The position numbers and the translations under genes are program-made. Positions 30,837-39,906 of a stretch of DNA of 54,883 nucleotides are shown here, piece after piece. This stretch comes from Methylobacterium sp. (GTDB lineage Bacteria > Pseudomonadota > Alphaproteobacteria > Rhizobiales > Beijerinckiaceae), in assembly GCA_013823325.1 (NCBI GenBank), contig PNLY01000027.1, forward strand, positions 1 to 54,883. Direction: 5' to 3'. Positions within the stretch are counted from its first letter, which is position 1, and each line of letters begins with the position of its first letter. The notes under the pieces are model-generated. The model was not told the DNA's origin, ran no database searches, and saw only the letters and a program-made list of their open reading frames with translations.

Positions 30837-31466
30837 TCAGGCCGGTTCGGCGGCGCTCGGATGCCAGAGAAGTTGATAGCCGTTCACAAGCGCGGCCAAA
30901 GACGTCGGCGGCGTGACGACGGCGACCTGACCGGGCGGTCGCGGCCGGCTCGCGACGTAACCGGAAGGCGACCAAAGCAGCGCCTTGTCGCCGCGCAAGG
31001 CCAGGAACTCGCCCTCCGGCGTGGCGATCATCGCACCGTCCGGCAGGCTTGACGCCGCCAACCGGTGCAGGCGCTTGCGGCGGCCGTCCCGGCGCTCGCG
31101 ATCGAGCCGCTCGTCGATCGCCGGGAAGAGCGGCACCTGGGGAAGTCCGAGCCCTGCGACCAGCGCGGCCCGGTAGGCATGGGCATCGGCGCGCCGGCAT
31201 TCGACGCAAGGGCGGTGCCCGGCGGCGAGCGCCGTCACCTCATCGCAGAAGAACAGCTCGGTGTAATATCGGCCCCAGACATTGCGCTGGCGGCCCTTGA
31301 AGGAGAGCACGCAGCAGATCCACTGCTTCGTCGCGAACAGCCGCGTCGGCAATTCCTTGGTCGCCGGATCATGGAACTTGCCGCCGCGATTGCCGAACAG
31401 CAGGCCGCGCGCCGGATCGGCGAAGAGCGAGCCATCGGGGCGGACGCGATTGGGCAGCGGCATCAC
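30837..31466 (-). CDS. Unknown protein with an Ada-like Cys motif
   Basis: The protein is 209 residues with no signal peptide. The middle part reads FFCDEVTALAAGHRPCVECRR (about 71-91). It resembles the second half of the Ada-type zinc-binding module (F.S..EA...GyRPCk.C.P), and ICCV lies about 20 residues before. A Cys4-like metal site is possible. The C-terminal half is Arg/Pro-rich without a known domain. No methyltransferase domain is present. Confidence 0.55.
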   Translation of the reverse strand: MMPLPNRVRPDGSLFADPARGLLFGNRGGKFHDPATKELPTRLFATKQWICCVLSFKGRQRNVWGRYYTELFFCDEVTALAAGHRPCVECRRADAHAYRAALVAGLGLPQVPLFPAIDERLDRERRDGRRKRLHRLAASSLPDGAMIATPEGEFLALRGDKALLWSPSGYVASRPRPPGQVAVVTPPTSLAALVNGYQLLWHPSAAEPA

Positions 31467-31614
31467 ACAAAGCCTGGACTAGGACGACGCCGGATCATGT
31501 CACCAGTGCGCTGCCCTTGCGACACCGTGCCGGACTCGCAGGCTGCAATGCTTTCCGGCAAGCTCCTTGCGTGCGGACAAAGCCGAAAGCGGACGCACCA
31601 AGGGGCTGGACTGC

Positions 31615-32910
31615 ATGGACCGGACTATCGAAAACGGCGTGCCGCCGCTGATTGCGCACCCGTCGCGCGGCGCGATCCTCGGCGAGATCCATGCCCGCCC
31701 CTTCGCACCGCTGGCGACGCCGCAGCGTCTGCTGCACTTCGCCTTCATGACCGACCAGTCGCAGGCCGCCGCCGATCGCGAGGCCCTTGCCCGCTTCTGC
31801 GCCGAGCGCGGCGTGCCCGGCCCGGCCGAGGGCGCCAAGCACCATCGCACCAGGCTCGGCGAAACCAGCCTGCGCTGGGAGCAGCACAGCGAGTTCACCA
31901 CCTATACCTGGGAGTTGCCATCCCCCGGCTCCGTGCCCTTCCTGCCGGCGACCACCATCCTGCCGCATGGCATGCACGCTCTGCCGCAGCCGGGACCGCA
32001 TCTGGTGGCGGTCGACCTGCATCTGCTGCAGGAGAAGGCCATTCCCGATCTGGAAACCCTCTTCGACCCGGCAAGCCTCGCAGCATCGTTAGTCGACGGC
32101 GAAGCCGGGGTGGCGGCAACTGATTTCCGCGCCGGAGCCGACGGCTTTGTCCGTATTCTCGTGCTGGACCGGGCGCTGACACCCGCCAAGGCCGGCGCAT
32201 TGGCGCAGCGGCTCCTCGAGGTCGAGACTTATCGCGTGCTCGCGCTGCTCGGCCTGCCGGAGGCGCACCGCCTCGCCCCCTCCGTGCGCCGGACCGAGGA
32301 GGTGCTGGTCCGCATTGCCGGCACGATGATGCAGACCGACGGGCTCGCCGCCGACAATGCCCTGCTCGACGAGATGACGGCGATCGCCGCGACGATGGAG
32401 TCGGAGGCTGCCTCATCGAACTACCGCTTCGGCGCCAGCCGCGCCTATGACAGCATCGTTGGCCAGCGGCTCGAAGCGATCGGCGAGGCGCCCTATGGCG
32501 GCTGGCCGACCATCGCCGCCTTCCTGTCGCGACGCATGGCCCCGGCGATGCGCACCTGCCAGATGCTGCAGCAGCGCCAGCTCGACCTGTCGCGCCGGCT
32601 CGCCCGCGCCGCCAACCTGCTGCGCACCCGTGTCGATGTCGCACTCGAACAGCAGAACCGTGACCTGCTCTCGGCGATGAACGACCGGACCCGTCTGCAA
32701 TTGCGCCTGCAGCAGACGGTCGAGGGGCTCTCGGTCGCGGCGATCGGCTACTATGTCGTCAGCCTGTTCGGCTATCTCGCCAAGGGCGCCAAGGATGCCG
32801 GCTATCTGCCAATCGATGTCGGCATCGCGACTGCGCTGTTCGTGCCGGTCGCGATCCTCGGCGTCTGGCTGATGGTCCGGCGCATCCGGCATGGCCACCG
32901 CGACAGCTAG
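31615..32910 (+). CDS. DUF3422 family membrane protein
   Basis: The product is 431 residues from the ATG before DRTIENGVPPL. EIHARPFAPLATPQRLLHFAF near residue 25 is the family hallmark. A central helical region with many Arg and Gln (320-375) precedes two C-terminal membrane spans (about 378-395 and 402-420). The domain is common in alpha- and betaproteobacteria but has no known function. Its stop overlaps that of the convergent L,D-transpeptidase by four bases. Confidence 0.85.
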   Translation: MDRTIENGVPPLIAHPSRGAILGEIHARPFAPLATPQRLLHFAFMTDQSQAAADREALARFCAERGVPGPAEGAKHHRTRLGETSLRWEQHSEFTTYTWELPSPGSVPFLPATTILPHGMHALPQPGPHLVAVDLHLLQEKAIPDLETLFDPASLAASLVDGEAGVAATDFRAGADGFVRILVLDRALTPAKAGALAQRLLEVETYRVLALLGLPEAHRLAPSVRRTEEVLVRIAGTMMQTDGLAADNALLDEMTAIAATMESEAASSNYRFGASRAYDSIVGQRLEAIGEAPYGGWPTIAAFLSRRMAPAMRTCQMLQQRQLDLSRRLARAANLLRTRVDVALEQQNRDLLSAMNDRTRLQLRLQQTVEGLSVAAIGYYVVSLFGYLAKGAKDAGYLPIDVGIATALFVPVAILGVWLMVRRIRHGHRDS

Positions 32911-33470
32911 CGCTGCACGATCACCTTGGTGCCGGGCCGGACGCGATCATAGAGATCCGTCACGTCGCGATTGGTCATCCGGATGCAGCCGGAGGAGACC
33001 GCGGCGCCGATCGTGTCGGGCTCGTTCGAGCCATGGATGCGGTAGAGGCTCGAGCCCAGATAGATCGCCCGCGCCCCGAGCGGATTCTCCATCCCGCCTT
33101 CCATGTAGCGCGGGAGGTCGGGCCGGCGCTTCAGCATCGCGGCGGGAGGGCGCCAGTCCGGCCATTCGCGCTTGCGCGAGACGATCTTGGTGCCTGACCA
33201 GCTGAAGCCCTGCCGGCCGACGCCGACGCCGTAGCGGATCGCCTGCCCTTGCCCGAGAACGTAATAGAGCCGCCTCTGGCTGGTCGAGACCACGACCGTG
33301 CCAGGCGCCTGCTTGCCGCTCCAGGGCACGATCTGGCGCGGGACCGGCTGCTCGCTGAAGATGTTGAGGAAGTCGGCGACCCCGCGACTGAGCGCGTTGG
33401 AATAGGCGTAGGCGGGTGCGCAGAAAGCGAGACTGGTTACGACAACTACAATGGCGCGCAGCATGATCAT
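32907..33470 (-). CDS. L,D-transpeptidase (YkuD domain)
   Basis: The protein is 187 residues with a signal peptide ending AYAY near residue 22. The YkuD domain (about 57-187) ends with IHGSNEPDTIGAAVSSGCIR, the HxGxx...SxGC(I/V)R active site with catalytic Cys. It is predicted to make 3-3 cross-links in peptidoglycan or attach proteins to it in the periplasm. An ATG two codons in (33464) is an equally likely start. Confidence 0.9.
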   Translation of the reverse strand: MIMLRAIVVVVTSLAFCAPAYAYSNALSRGVADFLNIFSEQPVPRQIVPWSGKQAPGTVVVSTSQRRLYYVLGQGQAIRYGVGVGRQGFSWSGTKIVSRKREWPDWRPPAAMLKRRPDLPRYMEGGMENPLGARAIYLGSSLYRIHGSNEPDTIGAAVSSGCIRMTNRDVTDLYDRVRPGTKVIVQR

Positions 33471-33529
33471 CCCTGCAACGCCCCCCGCCGGGATTTAACC
33501 GGAAGAGGCAAAGCAGGGTCAACCCCGAC

Positions 33530-34765
33530 CTAGCCGCGCAGGCCCGCGGTGATCGAGCGGCGATAGGACAGCGCCGCCGGAATGAGCGCCGCGAGCGAGC
33601 CGAGCAGCAGGATCAGCCCGACCTGGCCGAGCTCCGCCGAGCCCAGCGCGAAGGAGAGCCTGAGGCCCGTCTGCGCCTCGAACAGGCCGGAGACCGCGAG
33701 CGTCGCCGCGGCACCGAGCCCAAGCCCGGCGAGGCAGCCGGCCGCGACCAGCCCGGCCATGCCAAGCCAGACGACCAGCAGCACATAGGCCGGCGGCGCG
33801 CCGAGCGCGCGCAGCACGGCATAGCGCCGCCGCCTCAGGCCCGTCACCGCGACCAATAGCAGGAAGATCGCCGCAAGGATCAGCACGGCGTTGAGCACGG
33901 AGGCGACGCTGAGCACCTGCCCGACATCGCCGAGCGTGCGGTAGAGCCCGACCAGCACCTCGGCCGGGAAGAACGCCATGGTGCCGCCCTGGCGATAGCG
34001 CGCCCTGAGCGCATAGGCATCGGCGACTGCCCTCGGCTTCACCACAAGCGCCGGCACGCCGGGAATGCGCTGGCCGTCGAAGGGCGGGCCGAGCGCTGCG
34101 TCCTCGCCGGCATGACCGTTGCCGAGCCCGTGCACCGCCCAGACGCTCTCGACCGACACCAGGATCGCCCGGTCGAAGGGCGAGCCCAGCCGCGGCAGGC
34201 GGCCGACCGCGACATAGGCATGGCCCTCATGGCGATGGCTCGCCTCTTCCGCATCGGCAACGCCGCGCTTCGGCCAATGCCCTGCGATGGCATGCGAGGG
34301 CTCGATCTTGTCGCCGAGCTTGTAGGTGACGTCGGCGCCGAGCACCGCCTCGCCTTCGCGCGCGAACAGGCGCCCCTCGCTCGGCTGCAGGCGGCCCCAG
34401 CGGCTGGCGAACGCAAGCGTGGTGCCGATCACCGGATGGCCGCGGGCAATGTCGCCGAAGGCGAGCGGCGCGACCGCTGCGACGCGCGGATCGCGGGCGA
34501 GCTCGTTGAGCAGCCGCCCGTCGACCAACGGCAGCGCCTCGGGCTGCAGATAGATCGCCGACATCACCAGTTGCGTCTGGCTGCCGGGCGCGCCGATCAA
34601 GAGGTCGAAATCATCGGCGGCGCGGGCCGAGGCCTGGCGCAGCGCCCGCTCCTGCGCGCCGATGGACACACCGATCGCCACCGCCAGCGCGACCAGCGTC
34701 ACGATCGCGGCGGCTGTCCAGCGCAGCGCCCTGAGGTCGGCGATGACCATCGGCAAAGGATTCAC
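33530..34765 (-). CDS. FtsX/MacB-type ABC permease
   Basis: The product is 411 residues: one N-terminal membrane span (about 16-38), a large periplasmic domain (40-285), and three C-terminal spans (about 290-400) with the FtsX segment LRRRRYAVLRALGAPPAYVL between. Such permeases work mechanically on envelope lipids, proteins or small ligands. Its ATG overlaps the ATPase stop by four bases. The gene order, small secreted protein, ATPase, FtsX permease, resembles the zinc-responsive PA4063-PA4066 cluster of Pseudomonas aeruginosa, from memory. Confidence 0.85.
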   Translation of the reverse strand: MNPLPMVIADLRALRWTAAAIVTLVALAVAIGVSIGAQERALRQASARAADDFDLLIGAPGSQTQLVMSAIYLQPEALPLVDGRLLNELARDPRVAAVAPLAFGDIARGHPVIGTTLAFASRWGRLQPSEGRLFAREGEAVLGADVTYKLGDKIEPSHAIAGHWPKRGVADAEEASHRHEGHAYVAVGRLPRLGSPFDRAILVSVESVWAVHGLGNGHAGEDAALGPPFDGQRIPGVPALVVKPRAVADAYALRARYRQGGTMAFFPAEVLVGLYRTLGDVGQVLSVASVLNAVLILAAIFLLLVAVTGLRRRRYAVLRALGAPPAYVLLVVWLGMAGLVAAGCLAGLGLGAAATLAVSGLFEAQTGLRLSFALGSAELGQVGLILLLGSLAALIPAALSYRRSITAGLRG

Positions 34766-35487
34766 GCCGCTACCTTCAGAATCAACGGCCCGTCACCGAT
34801 CACCGCGACCTGCTGCATCCGCGCCAGCAGCACAGGATCATGCGAGGCGCAGAGCAGTGTCGCGCCGCTCTCCCTGGCGACCTCGACCAGAAGGGAGCCG
34901 ACCTCGGCCGCATGTGCGGGGTCGAGGCTCGCGGTCGGCTCGTCGGCGAGGATCAGGGCCGGTGCGTTGAACAAGGCCCGCGCGATCGCGACGCGCTGCT
35001 GCTCGCCGCGCGAGAGCACGGCGGCGCGCCGGCGCAGATCGGTCAGCCCCATGCGCCCGGCGAGCGTGGTGGCGCGCGCGACCTGGTCGCTCGTCTGCCG
35101 CCAGCCCGAAAAGCTCGCCGGCAGGGTGATGTTGGCGAGCACATCGAGCTCGGGCACGAGATGGAAGTCCTGGAAGACGAAGCCGACCGTCTCGCGCCGC
35201 CAGCGATCGCGCGCCGCACCCGGCAGCGCGGAGACCGCGACATCGCCCCAGCGGATGCTGCCGGCATCGGGCAGGAAGAACCCGGCGGCGAGATGCAGCA
35301 GCGAGGTCTTGCCCGAGCCGGAGGGACCGCGCAGGCCGATCAGCGCGCCGGGCGGCACCTTGAAATCGGGAATGTCGAGCACCCGGAAGGGCCGGCCGTC
35401 ACCATCGCGATGATCGACTTCAATGCCGGAGAAATGCAGCGGCTGCGCCGCACTGGCCAACCGCTCAGACACTGTGGAAGCCGGCAT
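34762..35487 (-). CDS. ABC ATPase of the FtsX-type system
   Basis: The protein is 241 residues from the ATG before PASTVSERL. Walker A is GPSGSGKTS near 55, the Q-loop is FVFQDFH, and Walker B is LILADEPTASLD near 172. The signature reads LSRGEQQRVAIAR rather than LSGGE. It is LolD/MacB-like. Its start overlaps the stop of the upstream secreted-protein gene by 23 bases and its stop overlaps the permease start, so the three are one translational unit. Confidence 0.9.
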   Translation of the reverse strand: MPASTVSERLASAAQPLHFSGIEVDHRDGDGRPFRVLDIPDFKVPPGALIGLRGPSGSGKTSLLHLAAGFFLPDAGSIRWGDVAVSALPGAARDRWRRETVGFVFQDFHLVPELDVLANITLPASFSGWRQTSDQVARATTLAGRMGLTDLRRRAAVLSRGEQQRVAIARALFNAPALILADEPTASLDPAHAAEVGSLLVEVARESGATLLCASHDPVLLARMQQVAVIGDGPLILKVAA

Positions 35488-35935
35488 CGACGAGCCTGAT
35501 CTGGCTGACGAAACCGGTCTCGGCATCGGTCGAGGAACCGATTTCGAGCCGGCCGCTGACCGCGACCTTCTGGCCGGCACTGACCATCGGCGTCGCCGCG
35601 CGCATGAACACCACGACGATGTCGACCGGCCAGTCGGCATCCGACTGACAGAACGGGCAGATCGCCAGCGGCTCGCGCGTCAGCACGAAGAAATGGCTTT
35701 CCGGCTTCAGCGGCGGCGCCATATAGCCGATCATCCTGACCGGCTTGCCGCGCAGCGCGGTCGCCCGGTCGGAGAACTGGAAGCCGAGCACGCCGAAGGA
35801 TTTGTAGAGCCCGTCGAAGGTCAGCAGCTCCGCCTCGGCGGCCAACGCGCGCAGCGAAACCGGCAGCACCGCGAGCCCCGTGAGGAGCCCGCGGCGCGAA
35901 AGCGTCGGGAGCAGGTGCGGCCGATGCGAGATCAT
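35465..35935 (-). CDS. Small secreted protein with CPFC motif, ABC partner
   Basis: The product is 156 residues. SRRGLLTGLAVLPVSLRALA (13-32) is a signal peptide with a twin-arginine look. The mature part contains GKPVRMIGYMAPP and LAICPFCQSD (near 93), with a CxxC pair that could bind metal or be redox-active. The form recalls DUF3299-type proteins encoded beside FtsX-type ABC systems; this is a weak match made by eye. It begins 21 bases after the alkaline phosphatase and leads into the ABC genes, so it is probably the periplasmic partner. Confidence 0.6.
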   Translation of the reverse strand: MISHRPHLLPTLSRRGLLTGLAVLPVSLRALAAEAELLTFDGLYKSFGVLGFQFSDRATALRGKPVRMIGYMAPPLKPESHFFVLTREPLAICPFCQSDADWPVDIVVVFMRAATPMVSAGQKVAVSGRLEIGSSTDAETGFVSQIRLVDAGFHSV

Positions 35936-35956
35936 GCGTCCTGCTCCCAGTCTAGA

Positions 35957-37696
35957 TCACTTGCCGCCGAGGGCCAGCGCCTCCGCCATGACGCGGAAGA
36001 CGAAGACGTTCGGCTTGTGGCCGCGGAAGCGCTCGGCGCCCGGGCCCATGGCGGTGAGCAGTACGTCATCTCCCGCGTGGACGCCGGAATTGGCGTCGAA
36101 GGGCAGGTTGCCCTGCTTGCGGGTGGCGAGCGGCAAGGTGCAGTCCTTCTCATTGGCGACATTGGTCTTGCCGTCCGGGCCCTTCACGGCCGGGACGCGC
36201 TCGCCATCGAGATAGGGCCGGCCGGTGTCGCAGGTGTCCGGATAGCTGCCGAAGGCGACGGCGAGACGGCGCGAGGTGTCGACCTTGGTCGGGTAGCCGT
36301 CAGCATCCCGGGGGCCGTAGTTCGGGGGCAGAGAGTCGGCATAGGTGCCGAGCTTGTCGCGCAGCAGCTGACCGGGCCGATCATCGTCATAGGTGCCGAT
36401 GATCGAGATCGGATGGGCGTGGTCGGGCACGACGATGATCAGCGTGTCGTTGCGATCCCCAGCGAAGTCCTTGGCGACCTTGACGGCGTTGTCGAGCATG
36501 ATCGTGTCGAACACCGCGCGCTCCCAGTCGAGCGAGTGGCTGTACTTGTCGATGCGGGCCGATTCCACCATCAGGAAGAAGCCGTCCTGGGCGCCTTTGA
36601 GCATCTCGATCGCGGCCTTGGTCTGCTCGACCACGTCGGGCTGGTCCGGGAACTTAGAGATCGAGCCCTTCTTGGCGAGGCGCAGGTCGAAGGCGCCGTC
36701 GATATTCGAGGTATTGTAGAGGCCGAGCAGCTTCTTGGAGCCGCCGGCGACCGCGGCGTTCATCTCGGTCTTGGTGGTGGCGAGCGCATAGCCCGCCTCC
36801 TTGAACTTGGCGATGAAGTCCTGGTCGTCGGTACGCTTGGTGCCCGGAGTCGACTTCGGCAGGAAGTTCGGCGAGCCGCCGCCCATGATCACGTCGGGCT
36901 GCACGTCGAAGAACATCTTGACGATGTCGTTGTAGTCCGAGCGGCGGCGGGTATGGGCGACCATCGCGGCCGGAGTGGCATCCTCGATCTCGGAATTGGT
37001 GACGACGCCGATCGCCATGCCCGAGCGCTTGCGCTTGATCACCTCGGAGATGGTCTCGACCTTGGGATGGTCGAGCGTCAGGGCGTTCTTGGCGCAGTAG
37101 ATGCCGAGCGCGTTGACGCAGGATTTGTGGCCGGTGGTGTAGGCGCTGGCCGAGTTGGCGCTGTCGGTGACGATCGAGTCGGTGCCCGAGGTCGAGATCA
37201 GCGCCATGTGCGGCATGTCGTCGATGGCGAGCTCACCGCCATAGAGGCCCTGCTCCCAGCCCTTCGACAGGATGCGGGCGGCGGTGCGGTGCGCGACCGA
37301 CATGCCATCACCGACAAAGAGGATGACGTTCTTGGCCTTGCGCTCGGGCGTGGCGTAGACGGTCCAGTTGACGGTGGCCTTGTCGTTGCCCTGCGTCGCC
37401 TCGATGACGTACTGGCCGGCCGGCAGCTGCGCGCCGCGCAGCCACAGCGCCGAATGCTTCTGGCCTTCCTCATTCTGGACGAACTGGGCCTCGCGGCCGA
37501 AAGCCTCGTTCACCGCCTTGCCGTTGATCGTGACCTTGACGTCGGCAGAGGCCGGAGCGTTCGGGAACTCGACCTTGAAGTCGAAACGCGAGCCCTCGAG
37601 GATCTCGGCGCGGTTGAGCGGATAGATGGTCTGCGCCGTCGCCGGCGCCACACTGGCGAGCATCGCCGCCGCCATCAGCCAAGTACGCTTCTGCAT
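35957..37696 (-). CDS. Alkaline phosphatase (PhoA superfamily)
   Basis: This 579-residue periplasmic phosphomonoesterase has a signal peptide ending ATAQ near residue 22. A beta-rich N-terminal domain (25-115) precedes the catalytic domain. VILFVGDGMS near 124 binds metal, and TDSANSASAYTTG near 177 contains the nucleophilic Ser. MVESARIDKYSHS near 382 and VPDHAHP near 430 carry further metal ligands. Family enzymes use zinc and magnesium. It is first in a likely minus-strand operon with the secreted CPFC protein and the ABC pair. No clear Pho box is seen upstream, but a Zur-like palindrome is. Confidence 0.92.
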   Translation of the reverse strand: MQKRTWLMAAAMLASVAPATAQTIYPLNRAEILEGSRFDFKVEFPNAPASADVKVTINGKAVNEAFGREAQFVQNEEGQKHSALWLRGAQLPAGQYVIEATQGNDKATVNWTVYATPERKAKNVILFVGDGMSVAHRTAARILSKGWEQGLYGGELAIDDMPHMALISTSGTDSIVTDSANSASAYTTGHKSCVNALGIYCAKNALTLDHPKVETISEVIKRKRSGMAIGVVTNSEIEDATPAAMVAHTRRRSDYNDIVKMFFDVQPDVIMGGGSPNFLPKSTPGTKRTDDQDFIAKFKEAGYALATTKTEMNAAVAGGSKKLLGLYNTSNIDGAFDLRLAKKGSISKFPDQPDVVEQTKAAIEMLKGAQDGFFLMVESARIDKYSHSLDWERAVFDTIMLDNAVKVAKDFAGDRNDTLIIVVPDHAHPISIIGTYDDDRPGQLLRDKLGTYADSLPPNYGPRDADGYPTKVDTSRRLAVAFGSYPDTCDTGRPYLDGERVPAVKGPDGKTNVANEKDCTLPLATRKQGNLPFDANSGVHAGDDVLLTAMGPGAERFRGHKPNVFVFRVMAEALALGGK

Positions 37697-37783
37697 GATA
37701 CCTCTCCGCCCCAGTGAATCCGGTGGCCGGTCCGTTAGGCGCGCGAGATGACACTATGATTACTGCGATCTCGGCAAAATTGT

Positions 37784-37797
37784 TACGTTATAACATA
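37784..37797. promoter_or_regulatory. Candidate Zur-type operator
   Basis: TACGTTATAACATA is a 14-base near-palindrome centred on GTTATAAC, about 90 bases before the alkaline phosphatase start and 111 before the divergent methyltransferase. Alphaproteobacterial Zur sites are known to centre on GTTATAAC. The assignment is inferred from this core and from the zinc-linked genes downstream. Confidence 0.4.
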
Positions 37798-37907
37798 TGA
37801 CTACTACTGGAATCGGCGGACTCGGATTTCGAATCTGCTTCGCGGACGGCAGGTAACGGACAGTGGCGGTACATATGCTAAGGCTCTCTCCGCAAGGGAG
37901 ACGGCAG

Positions 37908-38543
37908 ATGAGCACCGTGAGCGATGCCCGCTTTTGGAACCGGTCCTCGAAAAGCTACGCCAGAGCACGGATCTCGGATCAGGCCGGGTATGAGCGCACG
38001 CTGGAGCGGACGGTTGCCCTGTTGAAGCCGGAAGACCGCGTGCTCGAACTGGGCTGCGGAACCGGGACCACGGCACTGCGGCTCGCCAGTGATGTCAAAA
38101 GCTATCTGGCGACGGACCTGTCCGCCGACATGATCGCCATCGCGGAAGAGAAACGCGCCGCGAACCCGATCGCCGGCCTCGCCTTCCGCCCCGCGACAGC
38201 AGAGGCTCTTGCTTCCGAAGCCGCTCGCTTCGAAGCGGTTCTGGGCTTCAACTATCTCCATCTGGTCCGTGATCTCGCTGGAACGCTGGGCAGCATCCAT
38301 GCCTTGCTCGTGCCAGGCGGTCTGTTCATCACCAAGACACCCTGCCTCGGCGACATGAACCCGCTGATCAAGTTCGCTTTGCCCCTCATGCAGGTGATCG
38401 GAAAGGCACCCTATGCCGGCGTCTTCAGCGCGCAGGCGCTGAGCGGCCTCATCGCCGCGGCGGGCTTCGAAGTCGTCGGCACCGAACGCCATGCGAGTAA
38501 GGGCAAGGACAGTCGCCCCTTCATCGTCGCGCGCAAGGCATAG
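37908..38543 (+). CDS. Class I SAM-dependent methyltransferase
   Basis: The protein is 211 residues from the ATG before STVSDARFW, with GGGAG seven bases upstream. VLELGCGTGTTALRL near 46-60 is motif I, the SAM-binding glycine loop, and YLATDLSADM near 66 is motif II. It resembles small ubiE-like methyltransferases. The substrate is unknown. It is divergent from the alkaline phosphatase operon. Confidence 0.85.
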   Translation: MSTVSDARFWNRSSKSYARARISDQAGYERTLERTVALLKPEDRVLELGCGTGTTALRLASDVKSYLATDLSADMIAIAEEKRAANPIAGLAFRPATAEALASEAARFEAVLGFNYLHLVRDLAGTLGSIHALLVPGGLFITKTPCLGDMNPLIKFALPLMQVIGKAPYAGVFSAQALSGLIAAAGFEVVGTERHASKGKDSRPFIVARKA

Positions 38544-38693
38544 TCCGAACGGCCACGGGCAGAAGGAGCTATGCGCCCCGCTCGCGTTTCGATCAGGGAT
38601 ATTGGCAAGCCAGGGCTTTCCTGACAACTCCTGACATATCGCCGCCCTATCAGCCTGGTCATCGCACGAGGAAACGCCGAAAGGGACACAGCC

Positions 38694-39311
38694 ATGCTGA
38701 CCTTCTATCACTCGCCGAAGTCGCGCTCATTCTCGATCCTCTGGCTGCTCGAGGAGCTCGGCCAGCCCTATGAGATGGAGATCGTCGACATCCGTGCCGA
38801 AGGCGGCCCGCCGGAGAGCTATCGCGCCATCCAGCCGCACAAGAAGGTGCCGGCTATCGTCCACGATGGCACCACCGTCACCGAGCGCGCCGCGATCTGC
38901 CTCTATCTCACCGAGCAGTTCCCGGAGGCCGGGCTGGCGCCGGCAATCGGCGACAAGGACCGCCCGGCCTTCCTCACCTCGCTGGTCTATACCGACGCCG
39001 TGCTCGACCCGATCATCGCGACCTCGGTCCACAAGTTCCAGTACGAGGCGCGCGGCTTCTCCTTCGGCTCGCATGCCGACACGGTCGCCAATCTCGCGAA
39101 GAAGCTCGGAGAGCATCCCTATGCCGCCGGCGAGCGCTTCACCGCCGCCGATACCCAGCTCGGCGCCGGCATCCATTTCGGCATGAACATCGTCGGCGTG
39201 CTGCCGCGGCTGCCGGTCTTCGAGGCCTATATGGGCCGGATGATCGAGCGCCCTGCCCTGCAGCGCACCATGCAGAAGGACGGCACGCTGGAGCCCGGCC
39301 AGATGCCCTGA
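38694..39311 (+). CDS. Glutathione S-transferase family protein
   Basis: The protein is 205 residues. The N-terminal thioredoxin-like domain (1-80) has YHSPKSRSFSILWLLEELG and KKVPAIVHDG with the cis-Pro, and TERAAICLYL contacts glutathione. The C-terminal domain is all-helical with AGERFTAADTQLG. It probably conjugates or isomerises electrophiles with glutathione. The 150-base gap before it shows nothing special. Confidence 0.88.
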   Translation: MLTFYHSPKSRSFSILWLLEELGQPYEMEIVDIRAEGGPPESYRAIQPHKKVPAIVHDGTTVTERAAICLYLTEQFPEAGLAPAIGDKDRPAFLTSLVYTDAVLDPIIATSVHKFQYEARGFSFGSHADTVANLAKKLGEHPYAAGERFTAADTQLGAGIHFGMNIVGVLPRLPVFEAYMGRMIERPALQRTMQKDGTLEPGQMP

Positions 39312-39317
39312 GGAGGC

Positions 39318-39806
39318 CTATTCCTCCTTGAAGCCATAGTCGGGAATGCCCTGCTCGTTGCCGTAGTATTTGTACGGCAGGAACTTGCCCGACATGGTGA
39401 TCCTGACCCTGTCGCCTTTGGGGTTCGGCTCGCGCTCGAAGGCGATGTTGAAATCGATCGCCGACATGATGCCGTCGCCGAACTCCTCTTCGATCAGTGC
39501 CTTCCAGGCGGGGCCGTTGACCATCACCATCTCGTAGAAGCGGTAGATCAGCGGATCGGTCGGCGGCATCGGCGTGCCGGTGCCGCGATAGGGCACCTCG
39601 TTGAGCATGCGCTTCTCGGCCTCCGACAGGCCGAACAGCGCCGCCGCCTTCTCGGCGAGCGGCTTCACCAGCTTCATCTGGCCGAGCAGGGCACCGATCA
39701 CCAGCACCTCGGACATGCCACCGATCTCGTCGGTGATCTGTTTCCAGCTCCAGCCCTTCTCGCGCTTGATGTCGAGAATCTTTTCGGTGAGCTCTTCGCG
39801 CTTCAT
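39318..39806 (-). CDS. cynS: Cyanate hydratase (cyanase)
   Basis: The enzyme catalyses bicarbonate-dependent decomposition of cyanate to ammonia and CO2; the homodecamer is cytosolic. The protein is 162 residues from the ATG before KREELTEKI, slightly longer than the usual 147-156. An N-terminal helix-turn-helix-like domain is followed by the catalytic domain, in which IYRFYEMV carries the Arg and Glu and GIMSAIDF the Ser of the active site. No cynR, cynT or nitrogen transporter is beside it, so it is a stand-alone detoxification or nitrogen gene. Confidence 0.95.
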   Translation of the reverse strand: MKREELTEKILDIKREKGWSWKQITDEIGGMSEVLVIGALLGQMKLVKPLAEKAAALFGLSEAEKRMLNEVPYRGTGTPMPPTDPLIYRFYEMVMVNGPAWKALIEEEFGDGIMSAIDFNIAFEREPNPKGDRVRITMSGKFLPYKYYGNEQGIPDYGFKEE

Positions 39807-39906
39807 CTCGTCCTCGCTGGTCGCAGCCGCCAGTTCGGCAGGCGGCAAGAGGGCTAGCAAGGCACGGGCCAGACTGGCTGACGGATAGGGAACTGCGGGC
39901 GTTCGC

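Noticed and set aside
35423..37717. A 764-codon open frame on the plus strand
   Set aside because: It lies opposite the alkaline phosphatase and its neighbours. It has the Arg/Asp/Gly/Val-rich composition of antisense frames in GC-rich DNA and no domain.
37741..37800. Pho box upstream of the alkaline phosphatase
   Set aside because: TGTCAT and AATCAT occur, but their spacing is not the 11-base repeat of a Pho box.
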